NCBI RefSeq assembly: GCF_015668195.1
Contig: NZ_JADPFC010000001.1
Location: 496,001 to 560,000 of the forward strand
Reading direction: 5' to 3'
From: Romboutsia_C sp015668195
Lineage (GTDB): Bacteria > Bacillota > Clostridia > Peptostreptococcales > Peptostreptococcaceae
Length of the DNA: 64,000 bases
Notes under the pieces: generated by a model
Seen by the model: the letters and a program-made list of their open reading frames with translations, nothing else
Database searches by the model: none
What the model was told of the DNA's origin: nothing
Program-made: the position numbers and the translations under genes
Shown: piece by piece, positions 7,932-15,777 of the stretch
How positions within the stretch are numbered: the stretch's first letter is position 1
How the letters are laid out: the number at the start of each line of letters is the position of its first letter

Positions 7932-9181
7932 TGAAGCAATTTTTCACAGTACTAAAATTTGAACTTGGGAATTACTTTCATAAAAAATCCTTTATAGTAA
8001 GTACTATAATAATTTCATTAGCAATGATAATTGGATTATCTCTACCTAACTTTATAGATATGTCATCCATATTGCCAGTAGGAAATAAAGGTGAAGCTAA
8101 AGTAGAGGATCTTATAGAAGAAGATAAAACTAATTTTGCAATATATGATGAAAAGAATATTATTTCTAATAAAGGAGAGCTAAAGGCCTATTTTCCAAAT
8201 TCATATTGGAAAGTTGTAAAAAATAAAGATGAATTAAACAAGTTAGTTGAAAATAAAGATGTAGAAGCAGGTTTTAATGTTAAAAGTTTAACTGAATATG
8301 ATTATGTTGTTCAAAATACTAAATTTAATGATGAAAATAAGTATATATTTGATGAACTTTTACAAAAAGAGTATAGAAAAAATAAACTTACTAGCGAAGG
8401 AATAGATTTTAACAAGGTAGATACAATTTATAATACTCAAATAGCAGCTAATGTTGAAATACTAGGCAAAGATAGTGCAAATAATTATTTTTATGCCTAT
8501 ATACTAATTTTCGTTATATATATGATGATTATAATGTATGGTCAATTAATTGCTATGGGAATAACTGCAGAAAAAAGCAATAGAGCAATAGAGGTATTAG
8601 TAACAAGTACAAATACAAATAATTTAATATTTGGTAAAGTTATTGCAGGTGCAATAGCAAGTATATTACAAGTTGGAGTAATAATGTCATCAGTACTTAT
8701 TGCATATAAGGTAAATAGTGAAGCTTGGAATGGAATATTAGATAACTTATTTAAAATTCCTTCAGAATTAATAGCTACATTTGCTATATTTGGGATATTA
8801 GGTTACCTATTCTATTCATTCATATTTGGGGCATTAGGAGCATTAGTATCAAAGACAGAAGACATAGGATCAAGTGTTGGACCTATAATGATGATATTTA
8901 TTGTAGTATTTATGATTAGTATATTTGGATTAACTAATGGAGATAGTACACTAATAAAAGTTTGTTCATATATACCATTTGCATCTCCAATGACAATGAT
9001 AGTAAGAGTTGCAACAGGAGCTGTTACATCAGTAGAATTTATAATATCTGTATTAATATTAATAGCATCAACAGTATTAGCGGGAATAGGTGGTGCTAAG
9101 ATATACAGAATGGCTACCTTAATGTATGGAAATCCAATAAAATTAAAAAATGCTCTAAAATGGCTTAAAAGTGAAAAGTAA
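7931..9181 (+). CDS. ABC-2 type permease (NatB-like)
   Basis: 416 residues: one N-terminal helix (about 20-45), a large extracytoplasmic region (about 45-180) and five or six C-terminal helices. The motif MGITAEKSNRAIEVLVTST and the segment SKTEDIGSSVGPIMM are typical of the NatB/ABC2_membrane_3 group. The operon with the ATPase ends at a strong terminator. Nearly all of its C-terminal half recurs in the pseudogene at 18627-19115. Confidence 0.92.
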   Translation: MKQFFTVLKFELGNYFHKKSFIVSTIIISLAMIIGLSLPNFIDMSSILPVGNKGEAKVEDLIEEDKTNFAIYDEKNIISNKGELKAYFPNSYWKVVKNKDELNKLVENKDVEAGFNVKSLTEYDYVVQNTKFNDENKYIFDELLQKEYRKNKLTSEGIDFNKVDTIYNTQIAANVEILGKDSANNYFYAYILIFVIYMMIIMYGQLIAMGITAEKSNRAIEVLVTSTNTNNLIFGKVIAGAIASILQVGVIMSSVLIAYKVNSEAWNGILDNLFKIPSELIATFAIFGILGYLFYSFIFGALGALVSKTEDIGSSVGPIMMIFIVVFMISIFGLTNGDSTLIKVCSYIPFASPMTMIVRVATGAVTSVEFIISVLILIASTVLAGIGGAKIYRMATLMYGNPIKLKNALKWLKSEK

Positions 9182-9195
9182 ATATTAAAATATGT

Positions 9196-9226
9196 GAAAA
9201 GCTAGGCTTTTAGCCTAGTTTTTTTA
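9196..9226 (+). terminator. Rho-independent terminator of ABC operon
   Basis: AAAGCTAGGC / GCCTAG stem followed by seven T. A degenerate copy follows the decayed ABC genes at 19132-19158. Confidence 0.85.
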
Positions 9227-9296
9227 GTGCCTAGATAAATATAAATTATTTATAAAATATGTAAGTAAAAGTATACCTAAAAAATTTAAAAATATA

Positions 9297-9358
9297 TTGA
9301 CAAACTAATTGAAAAGTATTATCATTTACTTAGGGAATTGAGAAAGATAATCAATTTC
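9297..9358 (+). promoter_or_regulatory. Flavodoxin promoter with Fur-like boxes
   Basis: TTGACA (9297-9302) and TATCAT (9320-9325), 17 bp apart, form a strong promoter. ATTGAAAAGTATTATCATTT over the -10 and the inverted repeat GAATTGA...TCAATTTC (9335-9358) resemble Fur boxes. Iron-responsive control of flavodoxin is established in other bacteria; here it is inferred from the motif. Confidence 0.5.
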
Positions 9359-9377
9359 GGAATGTGGAGGTATACAT

Positions 9378-9797
9378 ATGAAAATAATATATTGGAGTGG
9401 TACAGGAAATACTGAGGCTATGGCAAATCTTATAGCTAAAGGAATAACTAACTCTAAAAAGGAAGTTACAACTTTAACTGTAGATAAAGTCAGTATAGAT
9501 GACATAAAAAATGATGATATATTAATATTAGGATGCCCTTCTATGGGGTGTGAAGAACTAGAAGAAAGTGAGTTTGAACCATTTATAACATCTTTAAAGC
9601 AAATAGGAAATGGTAAGAAAGCCTTATTATTTGGGTCTTATGGCTGGGGAGATGGAGAATGGATGAGAAACTGGGAAGAACAAATGAAAGAATATGGCTT
9701 TGAAATACCTCTAGAGCCTGTTATTGTAAATGAAATGCCTGAAGGCAGTGATGAAGAAAAATGTATACACTTTGGTGAGGAAATAGCTAAACTATAA
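9378..9797 (+). CDS. Flavodoxin
   Basis: 139 residues, cytosolic FMN electron carrier. The phosphate-binding loop YWSGTGNTEAMA (residues 5-16) and the isoalloxazine-flanking loops CPSMGCEELEESEF and GSYGWGDGEWMR are all present, and the length is standard. Its own promoter carries Fur-like motifs, in keeping with flavodoxin replacing ferredoxin under iron shortage. Monocistronic, with a terminator at 9829-9861. Confidence 0.95.
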   Translation: MKIIYWSGTGNTEAMANLIAKGITNSKKEVTTLTVDKVSIDDIKNDDILILGCPSMGCEELEESEFEPFITSLKQIGNGKKALLFGSYGWGDGEWMRNWEEQMKEYGFEIPLEPVIVNEMPEGSDEEKCIHFGEEIAKL

Positions 9798-9828
9798 TAA
9801 ATCCTTAAACCCTTAATTTATGTATTCA

Positions 9829-9861
9829 AAAAAGTATCTTAATTTTTAAGATACTTTTTTT
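9829..9861 (+). terminator. Rho-independent terminator
   Basis: AAAAAAGTATCTTAA / TTAAGATACTTTTTT stem. Confidence 0.85.
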
Positions 9862-9882
9862 ATGTGGATAAACTAGTTAAAT

Positions 9883-9960
9883 TTTAAAAATAAGTAAAAT
9901 AATTATGTATCATAGCTTAACATTATTGGCGTTTTGATTTAAATATATTTTTAGGAGTAA
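9883..9960 (+). repeat. Partial family A repeat
   Basis: Blocks AAATAAGTAAAATAATT, TGTATCA and TTTAAATATATTTTTA occur in the same order as in positions 4-68. The TTTAGTG/-10 part is missing here. Confidence 0.5.
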
Positions 9961-10053
9961 TTATTAAATAAAATTATAGAAAATTAACCTATTGATAGTA
10001 CAATATAATTAAAGATCAAAACTGGTAAAATTATTAAATCTAGGGGGATATTC

Positions 10054-10926
10054 ATGAACAAAAAAAGAAATATTGTTTTAAGTATATGTTTTTTATTGGG
10101 AATAGTAGGTATTGTTATGGTATATATGAAGGGTAATGATGGGAAAAAAATAAAGAGCTTAAAACAAGTGTATTTTGAAATGATAGAAGATGATATAAAA
10201 GGAGAAAAAATTACTTCAGATGAAGTGGTGAAAAATATTGAAAAAATTTTAGCAAAAGACGACTCATTTACTTATGAAAAAACTGAAGATGAAGGTAATG
10301 AAATTAGAAATAAAATAAATACATATAAATTTGAAAATAAAAATGAAATACTAGAAGTGTCATATTTAAAAGATGAGAACAATAAAGAAGGGGATATAAA
10401 TTTTATATCATATGAATTAAAAAAAGAAGAGAGCAACCCATATATAGGAATAAGTTACTTTAAGCAAAAAGAAGGTACTTATGTATTAGGAACAGTATTA
10501 TATCCAGAGAATTTAACTGAACAAAGAAAGTTTCTAAACATAATTAAAAAGGGAAAAGAAGTCGATGAAATATATAAGATGTATTATGAATTAGCGCCAT
10601 ATGTAGAAGATGGTAAGAGCATAAGTGTTGAAGCAATAGAGAATATACTAGTAGAAAAATCAGAGGACATAGAACATGATACAAAAGATGGAGTAACTAC
10701 TTATTATATTGTAAAAAAAGATAAGTATAGACTTAATATTTTATATAATAAAGAAGAAAACAAAATAATTTTTACCTCAATTGAAAATGATTACCCTATA
10801 AATGAAGCAAATGTATATTGTAGTGAAGATAAAACAGAAAAAGAATCTAAAGTGATTACGACAATTAATAAAGATTTAAAAGAACAGAAAACTATGGTTA
10901 AAGATGTAGTACAAAGTAAAAAGTAA
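10054..10926 (+). CDS. Membrane-anchored protein with internal duplication
   Basis: 290 residues. A short basic N-terminus and one hydrophobic helix (residues 7-24) act as signal anchor, so the rest should be extracytoplasmic. Residues about 35-121 and about 170-245 look like two copies of one module: both show Y..M..E, then GK.I(S/T), then .ENI or .NIEKIL, a T.DG or TEDEG turn and a closing hydrophobic strand with E.N. Family not recognised. Lysine- and glutamate-rich. Strong GGGGGAT Shine-Dalgarno. Confidence 0.7.
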   Translation: MNKKRNIVLSICFLLGIVGIVMVYMKGNDGKKIKSLKQVYFEMIEDDIKGEKITSDEVVKNIEKILAKDDSFTYEKTEDEGNEIRNKINTYKFENKNEILEVSYLKDENNKEGDINFISYELKKEESNPYIGISYFKQKEGTYVLGTVLYPENLTEQRKFLNIIKKGKEVDEIYKMYYELAPYVEDGKSISVEAIENILVEKSEDIEHDTKDGVTTYYIVKKDKYRLNILYNKEENKIIFTSIENDYPINEANVYCSEDKTEKESKVITTINKDLKEQKTMVKDVVQSKK

Positions 10927-10944
10927 GTAATATTAATGCTTTTA

Positions 10945-11040
10945 ATATAATTTTACTTAATAGCTTTGTTTATGTTCACGAAATCATCTGTTTTAGTGGA
11001 CATTTAGCTTAATATTAAAGTTGTAATACAGCTAGGCTAA
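10945..11040 (+). repeat. Dispersed promoter-type repeat, family A, copy 3
   Basis: TTAATAGCTTTGTTTATGTTCACGAAATCA, then TGTTTTAGTGGACATT and GTTGTAATAC match the family order. It precedes the Nudix gene and probably carries its promoter. Confidence 0.55.
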
Positions 11041-11144
11041 TAGTTATATTACAATATAGGTAAAATGGAGTTTACAGGTACAGGGGGATAAATATGGAAA
11101 TATAGGATATTTATGATAAGGATAGAATTAAAACAGGAGAAACA

Positions 11145-11612
11145 ATGGTAAGAGGTAGCAAATTTAAAGAAGATACTTACCATATGGTAGTCCATGTATG
11201 TATTTTTAATTTAGAAGGCAAAATGCTAATTCAACAAAGGCAGCCGTTTAAAGATGGATGGCCAAATATGTGGGATATTACAGTTGGAGGTAGTGCTATA
11301 TCTGGGGATACAAGTCAATTAGCAGCAGAGCGTGAAGTCTATGAGGAAATAGGCTATAAGTTATCATTGGATGGAGTAAGGCCAGCCCGTACGATAAATT
11401 TTGATAAAGGATTTGACGATATATATTTAATTAAACAAGACATAGATGTATCGAAGTTAAATTTGCAATATGAGGAAGTTCAATCAGTTAAATGGGCATC
11501 AATGGAAGCAATATTATCTATGATTGATGAAGAAACTTTTGTACCCTATCATAAAAGCTTAATAGAATTGTTATTTTTTATGAGAAATAGGAACGGTACA
11601 CATACTAGGTAA
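11145..11612 (+). CDS. Nudix hydrolase, ancestral start lost to an amber codon
   Basis: 155 residues from this start. The Nudix box is G-x5-D-x7-REVYEEIG (GSAISGDTSQ then LAAEREVYEEIGY) with Asp in place of the first Glu, as in the IPP-isomerase-like branch; WDITVGGSA precedes it. The reading frame continues upstream through TGETMVRGS to an ATG at 11094 with an ideal GGGGGAT Shine-Dalgarno, but codon 4 is TAG (11103-11105) where homologues typically have Trp (MEIWD-like). Expression would now need re-initiation at the ATG at 11145 (GGAG nearby). Either a slightly shortened gene or a young pseudogene. Confidence 0.8.
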   Translation: MVRGSKFKEDTYHMVVHVCIFNLEGKMLIQQRQPFKDGWPNMWDITVGGSAISGDTSQLAAEREVYEEIGYKLSLDGVRPARTINFDKGFDDIYLIKQDIDVSKLNLQYEEVQSVKWASMEAILSMIDEETFVPYHKSLIELLFFMRNRNGTHTR

Positions 11613-11796
11613 ATGTCAAATTCGTAAAATGTATGAATTTATTATAATACTTAATGTTATTCATGGTGTTCAATAAAACATATCTTTTTATATTTAGTTG
11701 TTATACGTAAATTTTATTGCTATAAAAATAGTTAATTTAATTAAATACTGCTCAAGAAATTAAACTCATATTTTCTTACACAGGATATTTTATATT

Positions 11797-11823
11797 AAGA
11801 GGGCTAAAATTAGCCCTCTTTAA
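11797..11823 (+). terminator. Rho-independent terminator
   Basis: AAGAGGGCT / AGCCCTCTT stem, short T tail; about 185 bp after the Nudix stop. Confidence 0.7.
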
Positions 11824-11957
11824 TAATGCTTATAAAATTAGTTTGAAATATATTAATGTTGTTTAAGAAACTTTAGTTTTGATTATTTATATAGTAACTT
11901 ATTAAATCAACTAGATACTAATTTTCTAACTTTGTATATTTGTAAATTCTGTAATAT

Positions 11958-11999
11958 GCTCCAAGTTCTATTGTCAAACTAGACAATAGAACTTGGAGC
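11958..11999. repeat. Perfect 18-bp inverted repeat
   Basis: GCTCCAAGTTCTATTGTC and its exact reverse complement are separated by six bases (AAACTA). No T run follows on either strand, so it is not a normal terminator. Confidence 0.85.
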
Positions 12000-12113
12000 T
12001 ATAATTATATATTGATAAGTATCTTTTCTATAAAAAATTAATGAAATGTAGTTGCCACCTTTTATTATTTAAAGTTTTAAAAAGGATTTTTTATACAAAA
12101 ATAACAAAAGTAC

Positions 12114-12170
12114 TTGAAATAATTAACTACTTAGTGATACTATATAGCAGTAGTAAGTAATACTAAGTAG
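12114..12170 (+). promoter_or_regulatory. PadR operon promoter with inverted-repeat operator
   Basis: TTGAAA (12114-12119) and TACTAT (12138-12143) with 18-bp spacing. CTACTTAGT (12127-12135) and ACTAAGTAG (12162-12170) are perfect inverted repeats flanking the -10, the expected arrangement for PadR self-repression. Confidence 0.65.
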
Positions 12171-12502
12171 TGGTGGTGATTAAAATAGAAAATATAAGCG
12201 AAATGTTAAAAGGGATTTTACAAGGAATAATATTACAAATTATAAGCGAAGATGAAGTTTATGGATATGAAATAGTAAAAAGACTAAATTCAATGGGATT
12301 TAGTGAAATTGCAGAGGGAACAGTTTATACAGTTTTAGTTAGGCTCGAACGAAATAAAATGGTAAATATAACCAAAAAACCTTCACAATTAGGTCCACCT
12401 AGAAAATTTTATTCTTTAAATGAAAAAGGAATCACTGAATTAGAATCATTTTGGACAAGATGGAATTTTTTAGAAAGTAGAATTAATGCGCTAAAAAAAT
12501 AG
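12170..12502 (+). CDS. PadR-family transcriptional regulator
   Basis: About 110 residues: LKGILQGIILQIISEDEVYGYEIVKRLNSMGFSEIAEGTVYTVLVRLERNKMV is a textbook PadR winged helix, followed by GPPRKFYSLNEKG. Three consecutive GTG codons (12170, 12173, 12176) could start it; none has a clean Shine-Dalgarno, so the start is uncertain by two residues. It is followed by a membrane-protein partner after 13 bases. A fragment of a second copy lies at 828-926. Confidence 0.9.
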   Translation: MVVIKIENISEMLKGILQGIILQIISEDEVYGYEIVKRLNSMGFSEIAEGTVYTVLVRLERNKMVNITKKPSQLGPPRKFYSLNEKGITELESFWTRWNFLESRINALKK

Positions 12503-12515
12503 GAGGTATATTAGA

Positions 12516-13082
12516 ATGAAATTTAGTAAAGATACAATGGATAGCATAAGAAAGTTTGCAAGCATTGAGGCAGTAAAACATTTAAATGATAGTGAAATAA
12601 GTTATATTGAACAATTAAATAGAAAAACTAATAACTTTAAAAATAAATTTAAAAACAAATTAGATAAATTTAAATTAACATCAAAACAGTCTAAAGAAAT
12701 ACAGGAAGATTTCATAATTTATATGAGTGATTATATGACAGACTTAATAGATAAAGGTCACTCTGAGGAAGAAGCGCTAGAAATTGCAAAAACTAACCTT
12801 GCATCAAATAGTCAAAGTGATGAATCAGAGTATTTAAAAAATAAATATACTGAATATTATCTATCAAGAGATCCACAAATGGATGAAATAATAGGGCTTT
12901 ATTATGGTGGATTTACTCTAATAGGACTTACTTTAGGAATAGTAATTGGGATTATTATTTCATTTACTTATTTTAAAAATTATTCCTGGGTAACAATTGG
13001 AGTATCTACAATACTAGGAATTATACTTGGTGTAGGAATGGGATTATTAAAAAATGCTTCATTAGTAAAAAAATATAAATAA
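12516..13082 (+). CDS. PadR-partner membrane protein
   Basis: 188 residues. A long charged, helical N-terminal region (1-125) with SEEEALEIAKTNLAS resembles the HAAS/permease-prefix modules encoded next to PadR genes. Two membrane helices follow (about 128-152 and 156-178, rich in GIVIGI and GIILGVGMG), then a basic tail. Co-transcribed with PadR behind GGAGG. Such pairs are thought to sense envelope stress or drugs; for this protein that is inference. Confidence 0.75.
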   Translation: MKFSKDTMDSIRKFASIEAVKHLNDSEISYIEQLNRKTNNFKNKFKNKLDKFKLTSKQSKEIQEDFIIYMSDYMTDLIDKGHSEEEALEIAKTNLASNSQSDESEYLKNKYTEYYLSRDPQMDEIIGLYYGGFTLIGLTLGIVIGIIISFTYFKNYSWVTIGVSTILGIILGVGMGLLKNASLVKKYK

Positions 13083-13089
13083 TAATATT

Positions 13090-13165
13090 TTCTGTGAATA
13101 TTAAATAAAGCATTTGTTTTAATGAATATTTATTGTGATGTAAATTCTGCTACAATTAAATAAAA
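13090..13165 (+). repeat. Dispersed promoter-type repeat, family A, diverged copy
   Basis: AAAGCATTTGTTTTAATGAATATTT, then AATTCTGCTACAATTAAA (TG plus TACAAT at 13151-13156) keeps the family's spacing and its extended -10, just upstream of the metalloprotease gene. Confidence 0.5.
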
Positions 13166-13171
13166 AAGGAG

Positions 13172-13909
13172 TTGTGGGTTATTAAAACTTTTAATAATAT
13201 TCAATACAATAGTATTCAAGATGGGGATGTAGTTATATTTTATGTAAATGAATTATATGCAAAATATACTTTGACAGAAATAAAAAAATGCATAAGTGAA
13301 CTAAATGAAAAATTTGTAGTAAAAGAAAATATATTTAAAAATACTATAAATGTATTTTTAGCACCAAATAGAAAAGAATTTGAATATCTTATTTTAAATA
13401 TTTTAAAGGTTAATATTAAAATTCCAACAAATAAAGCTAGAATTGCACAACCTCAAAGGACAGATTTGATTTTATTGTGTCCTACATCATATGATACTGA
13501 TTCAATATATACATACGATGAAGGATATTATAAAAGATTGTTAAAACACGAGATGATTCATATGTTTCAGGAGCACTTAAATGTTGATATGGAAAATACA
13601 TCAAGAGGGTTTGCAGAAGGAATTGCAGTTTATTTATCAAAGCAGTACGAATATGAAGATGAATTTAAAAATCCTGTAATTGAAGGAGTTTTAAATAAGA
13701 AAATACCTTCAATAGAAGAGATAAATAATAATATTGTACTTTGTTATGATTGGGGATGGACTATTGTTAAGTATATAGATGAAGTTTATGGCTTTGACAC
13801 TGTACTTAATATTTTTAGAAGTTGTGGAAGTTATGATGTCATAGGATTTATGAGAAACGATAAAGTAGAATTTGAAGAAAAATGGAAAGCTTGGCTGTTA
13901 AGTAAATAA
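13172..13909 (+). CDS. Zinc metallopeptidase-like protein (peptidase MA type)
   Basis: 245 residues. KHEMIHMFQEH contains the HExxH zinc site, and RGFAEGIAVYLS downstream supplies the gluzincin-type glutamate, as in collagenase/peptidase_MA-like proteins. No signal peptide is obvious, so it may act in the cytosol. The TTG at 13172 abuts AAAAAGGAG, which is unusually close; an ATT at 13181 would be better placed but is a rare start, so the N-terminus is uncertain. Substrate unknown. Confidence 0.8.
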   Translation: MWVIKTFNNIQYNSIQDGDVVIFYVNELYAKYTLTEIKKCISELNEKFVVKENIFKNTINVFLAPNRKEFEYLILNILKVNIKIPTNKARIAQPQRTDLILLCPTSYDTDSIYTYDEGYYKRLLKHEMIHMFQEHLNVDMENTSRGFAEGIAVYLSKQYEYEDEFKNPVIEGVLNKKIPSIEEINNNIVLCYDWGWTIVKYIDEVYGFDTVLNIFRSCGSYDVIGFMRNDKVEFEEKWKAWLLSK

Positions 13910-13953
13910 AGTTTTATTTATTGATTTTGTTATAAAATTGTGTTATAAAATAT

Positions 13954-13993
13954 AAAAAAGTGGCTTCTATTATAGTAATAGAGCCACTTTTTT
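13954..13993. terminator. Bidirectional terminator
   Basis: AAAAAAGTGGCTC-like / GAGCCACTTTTTT stem between convergent genes; serves both 13172-13909 and the minus-strand 13997-14476. Confidence 0.85.
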
Positions 13994-13996
13994 ATA

Positions 13997-14476
13997 TTAT
14001 TTAAAATATTTTCCGTAAGGCGTAAAATGATTTAATTCTTCAATTACTTCATCTAAAGGATTATGATTTTTTTCAATATCATCACCAATAAACTTTGATA
14101 GATAATTAAATAAAAATTCTCCAATTCCATCCATTACAAAACTAGATAAATTATCTCCATCTTCACTTTCTAAAACAATAATTATTAATTTACCAGTGCT
14201 TATTTGATATTCATAAGATGAGCACTTTATATCTTCATCATTTTTGTTAAAATGTTCTATAGTTATTTGTATTTCTGATTTTTCATTTTCACTTAGTAGA
14301 GATTGAATAAAATCTGAATCACTTATTTTATATATTATTGAATTGTCATTTAACTCAATCGTAGAAATATTTTCATTTAAATTTAAAAGGTCTTCTTTAG
14401 TAATTTGGTGAGCCTTAAATTCATTTACTAAACACCTTGAAATGTCTTTTATTTTACATTTGTTCCCTATATTCAT
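13997..14476 (-). CDS. Hypothetical cytosolic protein
   Basis: About 159 residues, acidic, without membrane segments. Contains KCKIKDISRCLVNEFKAHQI at the N-terminus and a C-terminal EVIEELNHFTPYGKYFK. I do not recognise the family. The ATG at 14476 lies 8 bases behind GGGGG; a TTG at 14479 is also in frame. A clearly related but broken copy is at 3600-3912. Confidence 0.75.
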   Translation of the reverse strand: MNIGNKCKIKDISRCLVNEFKAHQITKEDLLNLNENISTIELNDNSIIYKISDSDFIQSLLSENEKSEIQITIEHFNKNDEDIKCSSYEYQISTGKLIIIVLESEDGDNLSSFVMDGIGEFLFNYLSKFIGDDIEKNHNPLDEVIEELNHFTPYGKYFK

Positions 14477-14740
14477 CAATATTACCCCCTTATATTTTAT
14501 TATATATTATACTATATTATGTTAATTTGATATATCTATTTTGATATTATATTGTGTAATATAAGTTTCTTTTGTAGTAACACATCTAGTATATTTTTAC
14601 TTCTAGTTTTACCAAGGCTAGAATAGGATAACTCATAAATAACTTGAAAGGCTTTACAAAGGATATATTGGAGAAAATTCTATATTTTAACTGTATTTTT
14701 ATATATAATTATCTTAGAATTATATTAGGGAGGGGTAAAT

Positions 14741-15277
14741 TTGAACAAAAAAGTAAAATATGAGATATTAGAATGGATTAAAACCATATCTTTTTCGTTA
14801 ATTCTTGTAATAGGAATAACCTTTATGGTGCAACCAACTATAGTTAATGGGCAGTCTATGTATCCAACATTAGAAAATAAAGATTATTTATTTGTAAATA
14901 AGTTAGCGTACAAGGTTGAAAGTCCTAAAAGAGGGGATATAATAGTTTTTAATACAGAATTAATTGATAAAAAAAGTAATAAGATAAAAAACTTAGTAAA
15001 AAGGGTAATTGCATTGCCTGGGGAACATATAGTTATAAAAAATAGTGAAGTTTATATAGATGGTAAGCTTTTAGATGAAAGTTACATAAATGGAGTATAT
15101 ACATCTGGTGATATAGATATTATAGTACCTGAAAATCACATATTTACTATGGGTGACAATAGGCCATATAGTGGAGATAGTAGAAATAGTGAGGTAGGTA
15201 CTATATCTTTAGATGATGTTGTTGGTAAAGTTTCAATACGTTTATATCCCTTTGATAAGTTGGGAACGGTTAATTAA
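14741..15277 (+). CDS. lepB: Signal peptidase I
   Basis: 178 residues, one N-terminal membrane helix (about 12-31) with the catalytic domain outside. The catalytic serine is in NGQSMYPTL, the catalytic lysine in KRVIALPGE, and the conserved box GDNRPYSGDSRNSEVG is intact. This is the S26A Gram-positive type that removes signal peptides from secreted proteins. TTG start behind GGGAGGGG. Possibly followed in operon by the 76-residue membrane protein. Confidence 0.95.
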   Translation: MNKKVKYEILEWIKTISFSLILVIGITFMVQPTIVNGQSMYPTLENKDYLFVNKLAYKVESPKRGDIIVFNTELIDKKSNKIKNLVKRVIALPGEHIVIKNSEVYIDGKLLDESYINGVYTSGDIDIIVPENHIFTMGDNRPYSGDSRNSEVGTISLDDVVGKVSIRLYPFDKLGTVN

Positions 15278-15320
15278 ATTGAAAATTAATAAGCATTGAT
15301 ATAAAAAAGGGGAGTGGTCA

Positions 15321-15551
15321 TTGGTAATTAGGATTCAATATATCGTAATTTTTATTATTATTTTATCCACGATGTACTCTATATATCTAGGGGATTCATA
15401 TACAATTACAGGCATTTTAGGAATTATATTTATGGTTTCTTGCATTTTAAGAAGTAAATCAGAAAATAGAAATATAATCGTAAATTTAGCATTTTGGCTA
15501 TCTAGTATAATTATAGTAACTTCTTTTGTTTTAGAAAAATTTATTAAATAA
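15321..15551 (+). CDS. Small hypothetical membrane protein
   Basis: 76 residues and three hydrophobic segments, almost without loops. TTG start behind GGGGAG. It follows signal peptidase by 43 bases and may be co-transcribed. Family unknown. Confidence 0.55.
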   Translation: MVIRIQYIVIFIIILSTMYSIYLGDSYTITGILGIIFMVSCILRSKSENRNIIVNLAFWLSSIIIVTSFVLEKFIK

Positions 15552-15594
15552 AGAATAGTGTTCAAAAAACATATATTTTATATTCAGTTACTAT

Positions 15595-15665
15595 ATACAA
15601 ATTTACATAGTAGTATTATTTGTGTTCGTCAAATCATATGTTTTAGTAAGTTATAGATATGCAGA
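15595..15665 (+). repeat. Dispersed promoter-type repeat, family A, copy 4
   Basis: TAGTATTATTTGTGTTCGTCAAATCA then TATGTTTTAGTAAGTT; no -10 or plus-strand gene follows, so it is likely a dead copy. Confidence 0.5.
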
Positions 15666-15681
15666 ATTGATTTTTTAGAAA

Positions 15682-15718
15682 CCAAAAAAGTATCTTAATT
15701 TATAAAGATACTTTTTTG
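15682..15718. terminator. Bidirectional-looking terminator
   Basis: AAAAAAGTATCTTAA / TTAT-AAGATACTTTTTT stem, near-copy of the flavodoxin terminator at 9829-9861; it lies 60 bp beyond the gltS stop on the minus strand. Confidence 0.75.
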
Positions 15719-15777
15719 TAAATTTATTTAGTAACTACATTTAATAACATAGCCTTTATTTATTAAGATAAATATAT

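Larger units (their letters stand above)
11613..12113. other. Intergenic region with terminator and perfect palindrome
   Basis: No coding frame is supported. Around 11660-11715 is a stretch shared with 15555-15600 (GTGTTCAA, AACATAT, TTTTATATT, AGTT). A terminator lies at 11797-11823 and a perfect 42-base palindrome at 11958-11999. Confidence 0.6.
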
